Source: Desulfobulbus alkaliphilus (GTDB lineage: Bacteria; Desulfobacterota; Desulfobulbia; Desulfobulbales; Desulfobulbaceae). Taken from it: a DNA stretch of 64,000 nt. Under the pieces are notes generated by a model. That model was not told the origin of the DNA. It did not search any database and worked only from the letters and a program-made list of their open reading frames with translations. Location: the NCBI RefSeq assembly GCF_016918545.1, contig NZ_JAFFQC010000014.1:43121-107120 (forward strand). The letters are read 5' to 3'. The translations under genes were made by a program, and so were the position numbers. Shown here piece after piece: positions 8,139-17,400 of this stretch (positions are counted from its first letter, which is position 1; each line of letters starts with the position of its first letter).

Positions 8139-8843
8139 ATGAAAAATATTTTTCTTTCCGCCACCATGCCTGCCAGTTCATCAACCACCTGCGTTATCGG
8201 CGATATTCACGGGTGCCACACCGCGCTCACCCTGCTTCTGCCTAAAATCCTTCATCGGGCGGATTCCCTTGTCTTCCTTGGAGATTATGTTGACCGGGGA
8301 CCCCATTCCAAAGAGGTGGTCGCGACCCTCATCTCCCTGCAACGCACCCATCCGCGTGTTATTTATATAATGGGTAATCACGATTTGCTGTTTCTGCAGT
8401 ACCTGTCCGGCCAGGAGAGTGCTCTTTTTCTTCGAGTAGGCGGTCGCCAGACTCTGGCCAGTTACGGGTTGGATCCCGCCGGCGACCGGGATCAGATCGC
8501 CCGGCTTGTTCCGCCGGAGCACCTCGCTTTTTTAAAAAGCCTGCCTCTGTATTGGGAAGACAGCCACGCCATCTACGTTCATGCCGGATTGCAGCCCGGC
8601 CGTCATCTCGCTCAACAGACTTCACAGTGGTGTTTGTGGGCAGGGGAGGAATTCTATCAGAGCACCTATGATTTCGGCAAACCGGTGGTCTTCGGCCACA
8701 CTACCTTCAAAAAGCCCTTGCTGACAATAAACAGAATCGGCATAGACACCGGTGCGGTGTACGGCGGCCGTCTGACAGCGCTGCTGTTACCGGACCGGGA
8801 GGTGGTCAGTGTTCCCGGAAACCCGGAAAACCTGTCGTTCTAA
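8139..8843 (+). CDS. PPP-family metallophosphatase (Ser/Thr phosphatase or Ap4A hydrolase-like)
   Basis: This 234-residue enzyme carries the three metal-binding signatures of the PPP family in order: GDIHG, GDYVDRG and GNHD, followed by a distal FGHT histidine. Bacterial members dephosphorylate proteins or cleave diadenosine tetraphosphate; sequence alone does not decide. The start at 8139 lies 11 bp from the divergent Wzz start; a second ATG at 8166 would remove a non-conserved N-terminus and is equally possible. Its position beside a tyrosine-kinase module makes an opposing phosphatase role conceivable, but PPP enzymes usually act on Ser/Thr, so this is only a suggestion. Confidence 0.88.
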   Translation: MKNIFLSATMPASSSTTCVIGDIHGCHTALTLLLPKILHRADSLVFLGDYVDRGPHSKEVVATLISLQRTHPRVIYIMGNHDLLFLQYLSGQESALFLRVGGRQTLASYGLDPAGDRDQIARLVPPEHLAFLKSLPLYWEDSHAIYVHAGLQPGRHLAQQTSQWCLWAGEEFYQSTYDFGKPVVFGHTTFKKPLLTINRIGIDTGAVYGGRLTALLLPDREVVSVPGNPENLSF

Positions 8844-8879
8844 TGTAGGATATATGAAAAAAAAAAAAAGACAAAGGGG

Positions 8880-9800
8880 TCATTGCAGTTCTTCAAAAAT
8901 AAAGGGGATGGCTTCGCTGATGGAAGGACTCCTCAGGAGCAACATAACCAGCCTATCCAGTCCCAGGGCAATCCCGGCCGCCGCCCCGATTTTCTCCAGA
9001 TCGGCCATAAAGGCTTCAGGCATAACAGCCTCTCTTCCCTCCATCCGCAGTTTTTCGATTTCTCCGGCGAAACGCTGGCGCTGTTCCTCCACGTCCACCA
9101 GTTCGGAGAAACCATTAGCCAACTCAACGCCGGCCACATATAATTCGAACCGTTCGGCAACCGTGGGATTATCACGACAACCACGGGCCAACGACCCCAG
9201 TTCTATAGGATAGTCACAGAGAAACACGGGGCGATCACGACCAAGATGGCCCTCAATCCGGGTGACCAGGATCTCATCGAACAGCCCCCTGGCCAGCGCC
9301 CAATCCACCTCGACATCGGCATAGCGGCGAAAGGCTTCAGCCACGGTCAACCGTTCCCAAGGGGGGGTCAGCGAGATGCGGCAATTATTCCAGCAAAGAA
9401 AACCCGGACTGGCAAAACCGGGAAGATGGGGCAGCGTCCTGTGCAGGTGACAGAGCAAGGCCTCACATTGCCCCATCAGATACTCATAATTCTCACCGCG
9501 TTGATACCATTCCAGCATGTTGAATTCCGGCTGGTGCAGCCGACCGGATTCTTCCTGGCGAAAACAGTGGCAGATCTGAAAAATCCGGGTACACCCCCGG
9601 GCCAGTAAGCGCTTCATGCACAATTCGGGCGAAGTCTGCAGAAACCAGCCATGGCCGGTAAAAGGGATGAGGTGTGATTCGGGCAGCAGAACGGGGAGAC
9701 GGACGGGCGTATCGACTTCGATATACCCGTTTGCAAAAAAAAACGCCCGGATGGCCTGCAGCACCTCTGACCGCTGCCGCAGACCATTGGCCGTCAGCAT
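8880..9800 (-). CDS. epmA: EF-P lysine ligase (EpmA/GenX/PoxA)
   Basis: This 306-residue protein is a truncated class II lysyl-tRNA-synthetase-like enzyme without an anticodon-binding domain. Motif 2 (FRQEESGRLHQPEFNMLEWY) and motif 3 (GIALGLDRLVML) are visible. EpmA attaches (R)-beta-lysine to a conserved lysine of elongation factor P. The substrate gene efp lies directly upstream, 4 bases away, in the same direction, which supports the assignment. The aminomutase EpmB that supplies beta-lysine is not in the window. The gene is convergent with the phosphatase at 8139-8843, with a short gap that includes a run of 13 A. Confidence 0.93.
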   Translation of the reverse strand: MLTANGLRQRSEVLQAIRAFFFANGYIEVDTPVRLPVLLPESHLIPFTGHGWFLQTSPELCMKRLLARGCTRIFQICHCFRQEESGRLHQPEFNMLEWYQRGENYEYLMGQCEALLCHLHRTLPHLPGFASPGFLCWNNCRISLTPPWERLTVAEAFRRYADVEVDWALARGLFDEILVTRIEGHLGRDRPVFLCDYPIELGSLARGCRDNPTVAERFELYVAGVELANGFSELVDVEEQRQRFAGEIEKLRMEGREAVMPEAFMADLEKIGAAAGIALGLDRLVMLLLRSPSISEAIPFIFEELQ

Positions 9801-9804
9801 GGCG

Positions 9805-10368
9805 CTATTCCTTCACCCGGGTGATGTAGGTTCCGGTTCTGGTGTCGATCTGAATTTTATCACCCTGTTCGACAAATGGGGGCACCTGTAATTGAAAGCC
9901 GGTCTGGACCGTCACTGGTTTGGTGTCCGTGCCGGAGGTGTCTCCCTTGACCCAGGGGTCGGCCACGGTAACCTCAAGATTGACAAAGGTGGGCAGGCTG
10001 ATATCAATGGGCCGGTCCCCAAAAAACAAAACCTGCACCTCCATGTTGTCGATAAGAAAATTCAGCCGATCACCTAACTGTTCCCCGGTCAGATAAATCT
10101 GCTCATAGGATGTGGTGTCCATGAAATGGTACTCATCATCCTGGGCATAGAGAAACTGCATCTTCCGCTCTTCCAGATTCGGTCGTTCAAATTTATCGTT
10201 GGAGCGATAGGTCTGGGTGAATTGATTGCCGGTGATCATGTTACGCATCTTGGTCCGATACAGGGCCTGACCTTTTCCCGGCTTGGAAAAGTCAAACTCG
10301 GTGATGATGTATGGCTCACCATCAATCTGAATCTTCAGCCCTTTTCGCAAATCAGAAGCTGTATACAT
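9805..10368 (-). CDS. efp: Translation elongation factor P
   Basis: This 187-residue EF-P has its three beta-barrel domains. The modification loop DFSKPGKGQALYR places the target lysine at K32, and the C-terminal signature (TVQTGFQLQVPPFVEQGDKI) is intact. EF-P relieves ribosome stalling at polyproline. It starts an efp-epmA pair, so modifying enzyme and substrate are made together. The upstream 358-bp gap holds one full copy of the CCTGAATCCGTGA element (10481-10697), between efp and the divergent phosphodiesterase gene. Confidence 0.96.
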   Translation of the reverse strand: MYTASDLRKGLKIQIDGEPYIITEFDFSKPGKGQALYRTKMRNMITGNQFTQTYRSNDKFERPNLEERKMQFLYAQDDEYHFMDTTSYEQIYLTGEQLGDRLNFLIDNMEVQVLFFGDRPIDISLPTFVNLEVTVADPWVKGDTSGTDTKPVTVQTGFQLQVPPFVEQGDKIQIDTRTGTYITRVKE

Positions 10369-10480
10369 ACATTCGTCCTTACATTATATTAAATAGTATG
10401 ATTTAAAAGGGTGTTATGGTACGATACAGGCTGTTTTTTTGCAAGAGCTTCCTGCTTTCCCACGCCAATCAGGCCCATTC

Positions 10481-10697
10481 CCTGAATCCGTGACGGCTGG
10501 ACTTTTATTTTGGATATATCTGCTGTACTCACATTATAATTGCAGCAGAATCCTTGAAGATAACCTTCACCAGCCGCCCTTCGGGGCGTCCGTCCGCACG
10601 CCATCTTCATTGCCCGTAACCTTCCGATAATGTGTACTTTAATCGAACGGTCACGAACAACAAAGCTGACGCACGGACGAACGCTCACGGATCCAGG
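10481..10697 (+). repeat. CCTGAATCCGTGA element, copy 1, full length
   Basis: Reference full copy of 217 bp. Ends: CCTGAATCCGTGA on the left and the inverted TCACGGATCCAGG on the right. Inside are paired arms CGGCTGG (10494-10500) and CCAGCCG (10570-10576), an inner stem GCTG/CAGC, a UUCG hairpin CGCCC-TTCG-GGGCG (10575-10588), and a long imperfect stem (10586-10602 with 10668-10684, 13 of 17 bases). Flanks CATTC and AATTC differ by one base, a possible target duplication. It sits between the divergent efp and phosphodiesterase genes. Confidence 0.92.
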
Positions 10698-10726
10698 AAT
10701 TCGAGACCATCATCATCCCAGACACC

Positions 10727-11224
10727 ATGGTGATACAAGCTGGAGTCCTCTCCGACACCCATTGTCATCGACCGGACAATCCATTCAAAAAACAGATTAA
10801 ACAGTGCTTTGCCGGCTGTGATGTCATTATCCATGCCGGTGACATCACCAATCAGTCCGTGCTGGAGTTGTTTGCCGGCAAACCTGTCTATGCGGTCAGC
10901 GGCAACATGTGCGATACCACCATTCGCCATCGTTACCCGAAACGCCGGGTTTTCACCCTCAACGGCCACATCCTCGGCCTCACCCATGGTGATCGTTTAG
11001 GATTGGAAACAGAACACGCTCTGCTACAAATATTTCCGGAAGCAGCCTGCATCATCTCTGGCCATACCCACCGGCCATTCTGCCAGCGTCTTGGCGAGGT
11101 TCTTTTCCTCAATCCCGGAAGCTTTAAAGGAACCGGGCCTTATGGTGCTCCCGGCACCTACGCTATCCTGGAAATAGGGGACACCCTCCACGCCAGTCTT
11201 CACACCATTGCCTCTCCCACATGA
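10727..11224 (+). CDS. YfcE/MJ0936-type calcineurin-like phosphodiesterase
   Basis: This 165-residue protein has the metal-binding motifs of the small phosphodiesterase family: SDTHCH near the N-terminus, HAGDIT, SGNMCD, THGD and SGHTH near the C-terminus. Members hydrolyse phosphodiester bonds in small molecules; the true substrate is not known. The ATG at 10727 has no clear ribosome-binding site and lies 29 bp behind a repeat element. The stop codon overlaps the start of the HIT gene as ATGA (11221-11224), so translation is coupled. Confidence 0.88.
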   Translation: MVIQAGVLSDTHCHRPDNPFKKQIKQCFAGCDVIIHAGDITNQSVLELFAGKPVYAVSGNMCDTTIRHRYPKRRVFTLNGHILGLTHGDRLGLETEHALLQIFPEAACIISGHTHRPFCQRLGEVLFLNPGSFKGTGPYGAPGTYAILEIGDTLHASLHTIASPT

Positions 11225-11739
11225 AGACACTCTGGACCCCCTGGCGCATGGAGCATGTCCTGGGCCGTGCCCCTGCAAGCGAAGGCTGCCTTTTTGAACC
11301 ACCGGGCGACACATTGCACGATAAACGCTCGCTGCTTCTTTTTCGCGATAACCTGAGCGTTGTTCTGCTGAACCGTTTCCCTTATGCCAACGGTCACCTG
11401 CTCCTCGCCCCCAGACGGCATCTCAACGATCTTACCGAAGCATCCAGTGAAGAATCTCACCGCCTGATGGAACTGCTTGCCGTCTGCTGCACTATTCTCC
11501 GGCGGAAACTCAATCCCCATGGCATCAATATCGGACTTAATCTGGGAAGAGCTGCTGGTGCCGGTATCGTCGACCATTTCCATTTCCATCTTGTGCCCCG
11601 CTGGGAAGGTGATCATAATTTTATGACCGTTTGTGCGGAGATCCGCACCATACCCCAACATATTGATCACACCTTTGATCTTCTTCTGCCTGAATTCATT
11701 GAGCTGGCCACCAACCCGGACCCATGCATACCTCGCTGA
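11221..11739 (+). CDS. HIT-family nucleotide hydrolase/transferase
   Basis: This 172-residue protein starts with MKTLWTPWRMEHV and ends the catalytic region with HFHFHLVPRW, the histidine-triad signature (HxHxHxx). These features fit the Ap4A phosphorylase/AP-4-A-type branch common in anaerobes. It would act on dinucleotides such as diadenosine polyphosphates. The start overlaps the preceding phosphodiesterase gene by 4 bp and its end overlaps mutS by 16 bp, so three genes form one tightly coupled unit. Confidence 0.9.
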   Translation: MKTLWTPWRMEHVLGRAPASEGCLFEPPGDTLHDKRSLLLFRDNLSVVLLNRFPYANGHLLLAPRRHLNDLTEASSEESHRLMELLAVCCTILRRKLNPHGINIGLNLGRAAGAGIVDHFHFHLVPRWEGDHNFMTVCAEIRTIPQHIDHTFDLLLPEFIELATNPDPCIPR

Positions 11740-14399
11740 AACTGACCCCTATGCTCCGTCAATATCTGGAGATCAAAGAGCAGCATCCCGACGCGATTCT
11801 GATGTACCGCATGGGTGATTTCTATGAAATGTTTTTTGATGACGCAGTTCTTGCCGCAAAAGAACTCGGCATCACCCTGACCTCCCGAAGCCACAAAGAG
11901 GAAACTAATAAAATTCCGATGTGCGGGGTCCCGTTCCATGCGGTCACCGGTTATCTCGGTAAACTGATTAAAGCCGGCCACAGGGTGGCTCTCTGCGAAC
12001 AGGTAGAAGATCCTCGGGAAGCCAAGGGGATTGTCAAACGGGAAGTCGTCCGCGTGGTTTCTCCTGGTGTCACCACTGACGACCAGATTCTTGATGAAAA
12101 AACGGACTGTTATGTCTGTGCCCTTGCAATAGGCAAGAAGTCGAAAGAAGAACTGATCGCCGGACTGGCCTTTGTCGACATCTCCACCGGCCGGTTCCAG
12201 ATCAGCGAGGTTGTGTATCCTCCAGGAAACCCGGAGCTGGTCGCCGACGAGATAACGCTGCTCAAGCCTGCGGAGATTCTCCTCTCCCAATCCGATACGG
12301 AACAGCGGCAGGATCTGGTTGACCTCTTCAGCGCTCAGGTCGAACAGCTCTGTTTCACTGTCCGCCCGGATTATCATTTTGACGGTGTCACTGCCCGCAA
12401 TACCCTTACTGAACATTTTCGCACCACCAACCTGGCCGGATTCGGATGCGAAACCTATACCAATGGCATCAGAGCTGCCGGTGCCTTGATTCAGTACCTG
12501 CGAGAAACACAAAAATCCGATCTTTCCCACATCCGGCAAATCAGCCCTCTGCATCAGGACACCTACCTGATTATTGATGATGCCTCACGCCGCAACCTCG
12601 AACTCACCGAAACCCTGATCGGCGGCAGGCGAGCAGGCTCGCTCCTAGAATGCCTGGACCTCACCGTAACCTCCATGGGGGCCCGCCTTCTGCGCCGATG
12701 GCTGCTGTTCCCTCTCCGTGATCCCGATGCCATCCAGGCCCGCCTCGCAGCTGTCGAGGAGTTGCTGAACAAATCCGAAACCAGGAAAATCTTCAGAACC
12801 CTGCTTGACTCGGTCTACGATATCGAGCGGCTGTGCAGTCGCCTTGTCCTCGGCCACGGTAATGCCCGCGATATGAGCGCTGTCAAACTATCCCTGCGAG
12901 AACTGCCGGCTTTGCAGCACGAACTGGGTTCCTGCCAGGCGCCACTTTTCAAGTCCCTGAACGTATCCTTTGATCCCCTGATCGATCTTCACGCCCTGCT
13001 GGACCGTGCTATCCGTGACGACGCACCCATTTCTCTGCGGGAAGGCAGGCTGATCAAGGAAGGGTACCATGCCGAACTGGACCACCTCATCACCCTTCTT
13101 CGTGATGGGAAAAAATTGATTCTTGCCTTGGAACAGACTGAGCGGGAGAAATCCGGTCTGGCCAAACTCAAAGTAGGCTACAATAAAGTATTTGGCTATT
13201 ATTTTGAAGTCAGCCGCAGCCAGGCGGAAGATGTGCCTGACTATTTCATCCGCAAACAGACCCTGGTGAATGCGGAGCGCTTCATCACCCCGGAATTAAA
13301 GGAGCTGGAAAACGACATCGCCACAGCGCAGGAGCGGCGTCTGGAATTGGAATACGCCCTGTTTGCGGATATCAGGACACAGTTCGCCACCCACAACCAG
13401 CGCTTGCTCACCACCGCTGGCCAGTTGGCCACCATCGATATTCTCGCCAGCTTCGCCGAAAGCGCCGCCCGACACCGCTATCAGCGCCCTGCCATCAACA
13501 CCAAGGGGTACATACGCATCACAGAGGGCCGGCATCCGGTTATTGAACAGACACTTGAACCTGGACGCTTTGTGCCCAACGATATGCATCTCGATCAGCA
13601 GACCAGCCAGCTCCTGATCATCACTGGGCCCAACATGGCCGGAAAATCCACGGTACTCCGCCAAACCGCACTCATTGCCCTCATGGCCCATGTCGGCTGC
13701 TTTGTGCCCGCGGATTCCGCCGACATCTGTATTGTCGACCGTATTTTCACTCGCGTTGGCGCCATGGATGATCTGCGCCGGGGTCAGTCCACCTTCATGG
13801 TGGAAATGAATGAAACCGCAAATATCCTCAACAATGCGACGGAGAACAGCCTGGTCATCCTTGACGAGATCGGCAGAGGCACATCGACCCATGATGGACT
13901 CGCCATTGCCTGGGCCGTTGTCGAAGAGCTTGCTCAAAAAAACACCGTGGGCATCAAGACTCTTTTCGCTACCCACTACCATGAGATGACTGTTCTCGCC
14001 ACCAACAGTAAAAAAATTTGTAATTACTCCATCGCCGTCAGTGAACAGGAAGGAACCATCCGTTTCCTGCATAAACTGGTCAGCGGTGCCGCTGATCGCA
14101 GTTATGGGATTCAGGTCGCCTCGCTGGCCGGTGTTCCACCCCATGTAATTGCCCGAGCCCAGGAACTCCTCACCGCCATTGAAAAAAAAGAAGGCCGATC
14201 TTTTCGCTCCATTCAATCATCTTTGAAAAAACAAGGAGGTGCTGATACCCCTCGCCAAATGTCGCTCTTTGCTTATGATGCCGGCCCGCTGGTGCGGCTG
14301 CTTTCCTCAATTGAACCCGATGAAATATCACCGCGCGAGGCTCTCGACATTCTCTATCGTGCACAGCACCTGCTCAAATTCAAACATGAGAAAATGTAA
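11724..14399 (+). CDS. mutS: DNA mismatch repair protein MutS
   Basis: This 891-residue protein is full-length MutS. The mismatch-recognition motif RMGDFYEMFF lies at about residues 29-38, Walker A GPNMAGKST at about 635-643, Walker B LVILDEIGRGTST about 75 residues later, and the terminal helix-turn-helix dimerisation region is present. It recognises mispairs and recruits MutL. The start at 11724 (MHTSLKLTPML) overlaps the HIT gene by 16 bp; the ATG at 11751 is a less likely alternative. The operon partners (phosphodiesterase and HIT hydrolase) may act on nucleotides, but no functional link is shown. Confidence 0.97.
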   Translation: MHTSLKLTPMLRQYLEIKEQHPDAILMYRMGDFYEMFFDDAVLAAKELGITLTSRSHKEETNKIPMCGVPFHAVTGYLGKLIKAGHRVALCEQVEDPREAKGIVKREVVRVVSPGVTTDDQILDEKTDCYVCALAIGKKSKEELIAGLAFVDISTGRFQISEVVYPPGNPELVADEITLLKPAEILLSQSDTEQRQDLVDLFSAQVEQLCFTVRPDYHFDGVTARNTLTEHFRTTNLAGFGCETYTNGIRAAGALIQYLRETQKSDLSHIRQISPLHQDTYLIIDDASRRNLELTETLIGGRRAGSLLECLDLTVTSMGARLLRRWLLFPLRDPDAIQARLAAVEELLNKSETRKIFRTLLDSVYDIERLCSRLVLGHGNARDMSAVKLSLRELPALQHELGSCQAPLFKSLNVSFDPLIDLHALLDRAIRDDAPISLREGRLIKEGYHAELDHLITLLRDGKKLILALEQTEREKSGLAKLKVGYNKVFGYYFEVSRSQAEDVPDYFIRKQTLVNAERFITPELKELENDIATAQERRLELEYALFADIRTQFATHNQRLLTTAGQLATIDILASFAESAARHRYQRPAINTKGYIRITEGRHPVIEQTLEPGRFVPNDMHLDQQTSQLLIITGPNMAGKSTVLRQTALIALMAHVGCFVPADSADICIVDRIFTRVGAMDDLRRGQSTFMVEMNETANILNNATENSLVILDEIGRGTSTHDGLAIAWAVVEELAQKNTVGIKTLFATHYHEMTVLATNSKKICNYSIAVSEQEGTIRFLHKLVSGAADRSYGIQVASLAGVPPHVIARAQELLTAIEKKEGRSFRSIQSSLKKQGGADTPRQMSLFAYDAGPLVRLLSSIEPDEISPREALDILYRAQHLLKFKHEKM

Positions 14400-14543
14400 G
14401 CTCCAGGTCACACAGCAACAATCCCCCGTCATCGATCAAGAAAATATTAACTCCACGTATCGAGCTGGTTTTTATCCAGGAACAAGATCTTCATTCTTCA
14501 TCAAATCGCGCTGGAAAAGACACTCTCATGGGTTTTTATTTTT

Positions 14544-14762
14544 CCTGAATCCGTGAGCATTTGTCCGTGTGTCGGTTTTATTGTCTGTGATCTTTTGATT
14601 TAACGTACACTTTATCGGACGTTTACGGGCAATAAAGATGGCATGCGGACGGATGCCCCGAAGGGAAACTGGTGAATGGTATTATCAAGGGTTCCGCTGC
14701 ACAAATAATCTGATTACAGCACGATATACCCGAAACAAGCGTCCAGTCGTCACGGATTCAGG
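14544..14762 (-). repeat. CCTGAATCCGTGA element, copy 2, full length, inverted
   Basis: Complete 219-bp copy in the opposite orientation to copy 1, with both terminal inverted repeats intact (CCTGAATCCGTGA on the left, TCACGGATTCAGG on the right). The interior has diverged: the UUCG hairpin now reads GCCCCGAAGGG. Both flanks are T-rich. It lies between mutS and the amidase gene. Confidence 0.9.
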
Positions 14763-15075
14763 TTTTTTTCCGAGGGTCACAGCAAACAGTACAAAAAAAT
14801 TGGAGGATGAAGCCGTTTCGCGACGAGCATCAAACAGCAGCCATCATGCCCTGATCAAGCCGCAATTTTGTCAAATTTTTTGTATCCATCTGGCGGGCAA
14901 ACAGAAAAATATTAGGAAAAATGGCCATAAACCCTGCATTGGGTACAATTTCTTTTACCTCTCGCCGTTAATACTGTATATTTACGCATTATAAATCAGT
15001 CGCATGGCCAAGACTGGCACCGGCTAGTACCCTTGACCCCGCAGCCTGATTAATCGACCCGTCTGCTTTATTTTT
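14763..15075. other. Intergenic stretch upstream of the amidase gene
   Basis: About 310 bp between the copy-2 element and the amidase start, AT-rich in its central part. I see no convincing gene, hairpin terminator or sigma-70 promoter here, although it must hold the amidase promoter. Confidence 0.5.
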
Positions 15076-17007
15076 ATGCTGGCAATGCGCATTCCAAGAA
15101 ATCTTTCCATCACTGTCCGCCAGAGTTTTCTGGCACTGCTGCTGACCAGCGTGGTGGGATGTTTATATTGGTCGCCGGCAGACTTGGCCGCCCAATCCGA
15201 TCTTCCTGCCATACACCAGCTTAAGAGCGAATCTCTCGCGCTCCAATATCGTCAGGCAAAAGCATATGCGACACAATTGGAGCAGGATACCGCTCGAGGA
15301 AAAGATCGGGGAGCCTGGCTGGAAGGGGTGAGAAATTTTCGCAAAATCCACATCGCCTGTAAAAATGATGCTCTGGGACCTCCCAGTTTGTTTATGATCG
15401 GCACTCTTTACAGGCGGATGTATGAACAATTCGGTATCCCCATTGATCTGGATTATGCCATCGAATATTACATTGATGTCGCCACATTGTACCCAAGAGA
15501 TGCTCTGGCAGACGACGCCCTGTTTCTTGCTGCTGACAGCTGGCTCCTTCATGGACATGAGGAGAGCAATGCAAAGGCGATTGCACTGTATCATCAAATC
15601 ATCCAAGCGTATCCTGATTCTGATCATGCTGCCAAAGCCCGCTCACGGCTACAGGAACCGGCAGCCCGCCATGCACAACCACTGCATGTAACGGCTGAAA
15701 CATTTCCCTCCATTCCTCCCGGGACAGCAGGAAATGATCCTGTGCAGGTTCTTCCTGTGAAGTACTGGTCGACCGTGGATTATACCCGAATCGTGATGCA
15801 GACATCGGCACCAACTTCCTATACCTACAAGCTGCTGGAAAAAGATGGCAATCAGCCCCGCAGGATCTATATAGATTTTGCCTCAAGCCAGAGTTCGCAT
15901 CAGAATACAGATCCTATCCGCATCGAAGACGGTCTGCTTAAACAAATCAGAACCGGTCAATATGATAGCGGTACCGTCAGGGTCGTCCTTGACCTCGAAT
16001 CCTTGTCAGATTATCGGATATTCAATTTGGCCGATCCATTCAGAGTCATCATCGATGTCCACGGGACCAGGCAACTCACCTCTTCAGCCAAAACTGCAGT
16101 GCAAAAAACGACCGTGCGCGATGAAAGTTCGAGGATGGAACAGGATAAAAACCTTGCATCGGCTGTGGAGATACCAGTCATAACCCCTGGTGCCGTTGTT
16201 GCTGAAAACGTCCCGAACCTGAATGTTCCCACCCTGCAGACACCAGGGAAAAAAAATCCGCAAACTGTCGCCGCAACAAAAGCCATTCGACCCGATGAGA
16301 TCTCACTGGCGCAACAACTGGGCCTGGGAATACGGAAAATTGTCATCGACCCTGGCCACGGGGGGAAAGATCCCGGTGCGATGGCCTTTGGAGTCAAAGA
16401 AAAAGAGGTCGTTCTCAAAGTATCGCAAAAGATGGCCAGAATCCTTGAAGATAACTTCGGGTACGAAGCTGTTCTCACCAGGTCTTCCGATATATATATA
16501 CCGCTCGAAGAACGGACCGCCATCGCCAACACGGAAAAGGCGGATCTCTTTGTGTCAATTCACGTCAATGCCCACCCAGACAAAACCATCGGTGGTGTCG
16601 AAACCTACTTTCTTAACCTGGCAACCGATGCTCATGCCATGCGTGTCGCGGCGCGGGAAAACGCAACATCAACCCACAATATCGGTGAAATGCAGGATAT
16701 CCTCTCGACTTTGATGAACAATTCTAAAATCGATGAATCGTCCCGCCTCGCGCAGTTTATTCAAAACCACCTGGCATCAGGACTGGGGACCTATCAACCC
16801 TACGATCATGGTGTGAAGCAGGCTCCGTTTTATGTCCTCATCGGAGCAGAAATGCCAGCGGTTTTAGTTGAAATTTCCTTCATCACCAATCCGATCGAGG
16901 CTGAGCTTTTACAAACCGACAGCTACCTGCAGGCAATTGCCGCACAAATTGCAAACGGTATCGCTGCGTATGTCGAACATCACCACACAGCCGCTCTCAG
17001 ACTGTGA
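15076..17007 (+). CDS. Secreted N-acetylmuramoyl-L-alanine amidase (AmiC type, AMIN domain)
   Basis: This 643-residue protein starts with a signal-like segment (LALLLTSVVGCLYWSPADLAAQ). Residues ~50-190 resemble tetratricopeptide helices (SLFMIGTLYRRMYEQFG, DDALFLAADSWLLHG). Residues ~215-330 form an AMIN domain that targets the division site. The C-terminal ~220 residues are an Amidase_3 zinc domain: IVIDPGHGGKDPGA, a glutamate in GGVETYFLN, and FVSIHVNAHPD. It cleaves the amide between muramic acid and the stem peptide during cell separation. The cysteine in the signal segment is not in a clear lipobox. Start choice between 15076 and 15085 is open; neither has a strong binding site. Confidence 0.92.
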   Translation: MLAMRIPRNLSITVRQSFLALLLTSVVGCLYWSPADLAAQSDLPAIHQLKSESLALQYRQAKAYATQLEQDTARGKDRGAWLEGVRNFRKIHIACKNDALGPPSLFMIGTLYRRMYEQFGIPIDLDYAIEYYIDVATLYPRDALADDALFLAADSWLLHGHEESNAKAIALYHQIIQAYPDSDHAAKARSRLQEPAARHAQPLHVTAETFPSIPPGTAGNDPVQVLPVKYWSTVDYTRIVMQTSAPTSYTYKLLEKDGNQPRRIYIDFASSQSSHQNTDPIRIEDGLLKQIRTGQYDSGTVRVVLDLESLSDYRIFNLADPFRVIIDVHGTRQLTSSAKTAVQKTTVRDESSRMEQDKNLASAVEIPVITPGAVVAENVPNLNVPTLQTPGKKNPQTVAATKAIRPDEISLAQQLGLGIRKIVIDPGHGGKDPGAMAFGVKEKEVVLKVSQKMARILEDNFGYEAVLTRSSDIYIPLEERTAIANTEKADLFVSIHVNAHPDKTIGGVETYFLNLATDAHAMRVAARENATSTHNIGEMQDILSTLMNNSKIDESSRLAQFIQNHLASGLGTYQPYDHGVKQAPFYVLIGAEMPAVLVEISFITNPIEAELLQTDSYLQAIAAQIANGIAAYVEHHHTAALRL

Positions 17008-17211
17008 ACGCTATTCCGCGGAAGGATAATCTCGGAAAGGGTGTACTTTTCGGTTGGCAATCTAGCGCTTTTCTCTTTGATACTCGTTGGCAACGACAAC
17101 CAACGGCTACCCATTTTTGCACGGTCGCTGCTGCTTGCTGAAAGCGAGGTCGACTACACCGGGTCGCAGTACCTGGACAAATCTGGGGGAGCGAGGGACC
17201 GTTTACACAAG
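17008..17211. other. Intergenic stretch between amidase and repeat copy 3
   Basis: About 200 bp without a supported gene. No T-tailed hairpin for the amidase transcript is visible. Confidence 0.5.
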
Positions 17212-17364
17212 CTGTAATCCGTGACGGCTGGACTCTTTTCAGACTTTATCTAAACGTAGTTACATTATAATTACGGAAGAATCCTGGACAATAGCCTTCA
17301 CCAGCCTTCCTTCGGGGCTTCTCTCAGCACGCCATCTTCATTGCCAATAACCGTCCGATACATA
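17212..17364 (+). repeat. CCTGAATCCGTGA element, copy 3, right end lost
   Basis: Degenerate copy: a left end reading CTGTAATCCGTGACGGCTGG, then recognisable interior to GCCATCTTCATTGCC and CCGTCCGATA, but no right inverted repeat. It lies in the convergent gap between the amidase gene and the atp operon. Confidence 0.8.
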
Positions 17365-17400
17365 CATCGCGTGAAGTGGATCAGATAGCATCCCATGGCG

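Noticed and set aside
11667..14216. Two long minus-strand frames opposite mutS
   Set aside because: Mirror frames of mutS with no family match.
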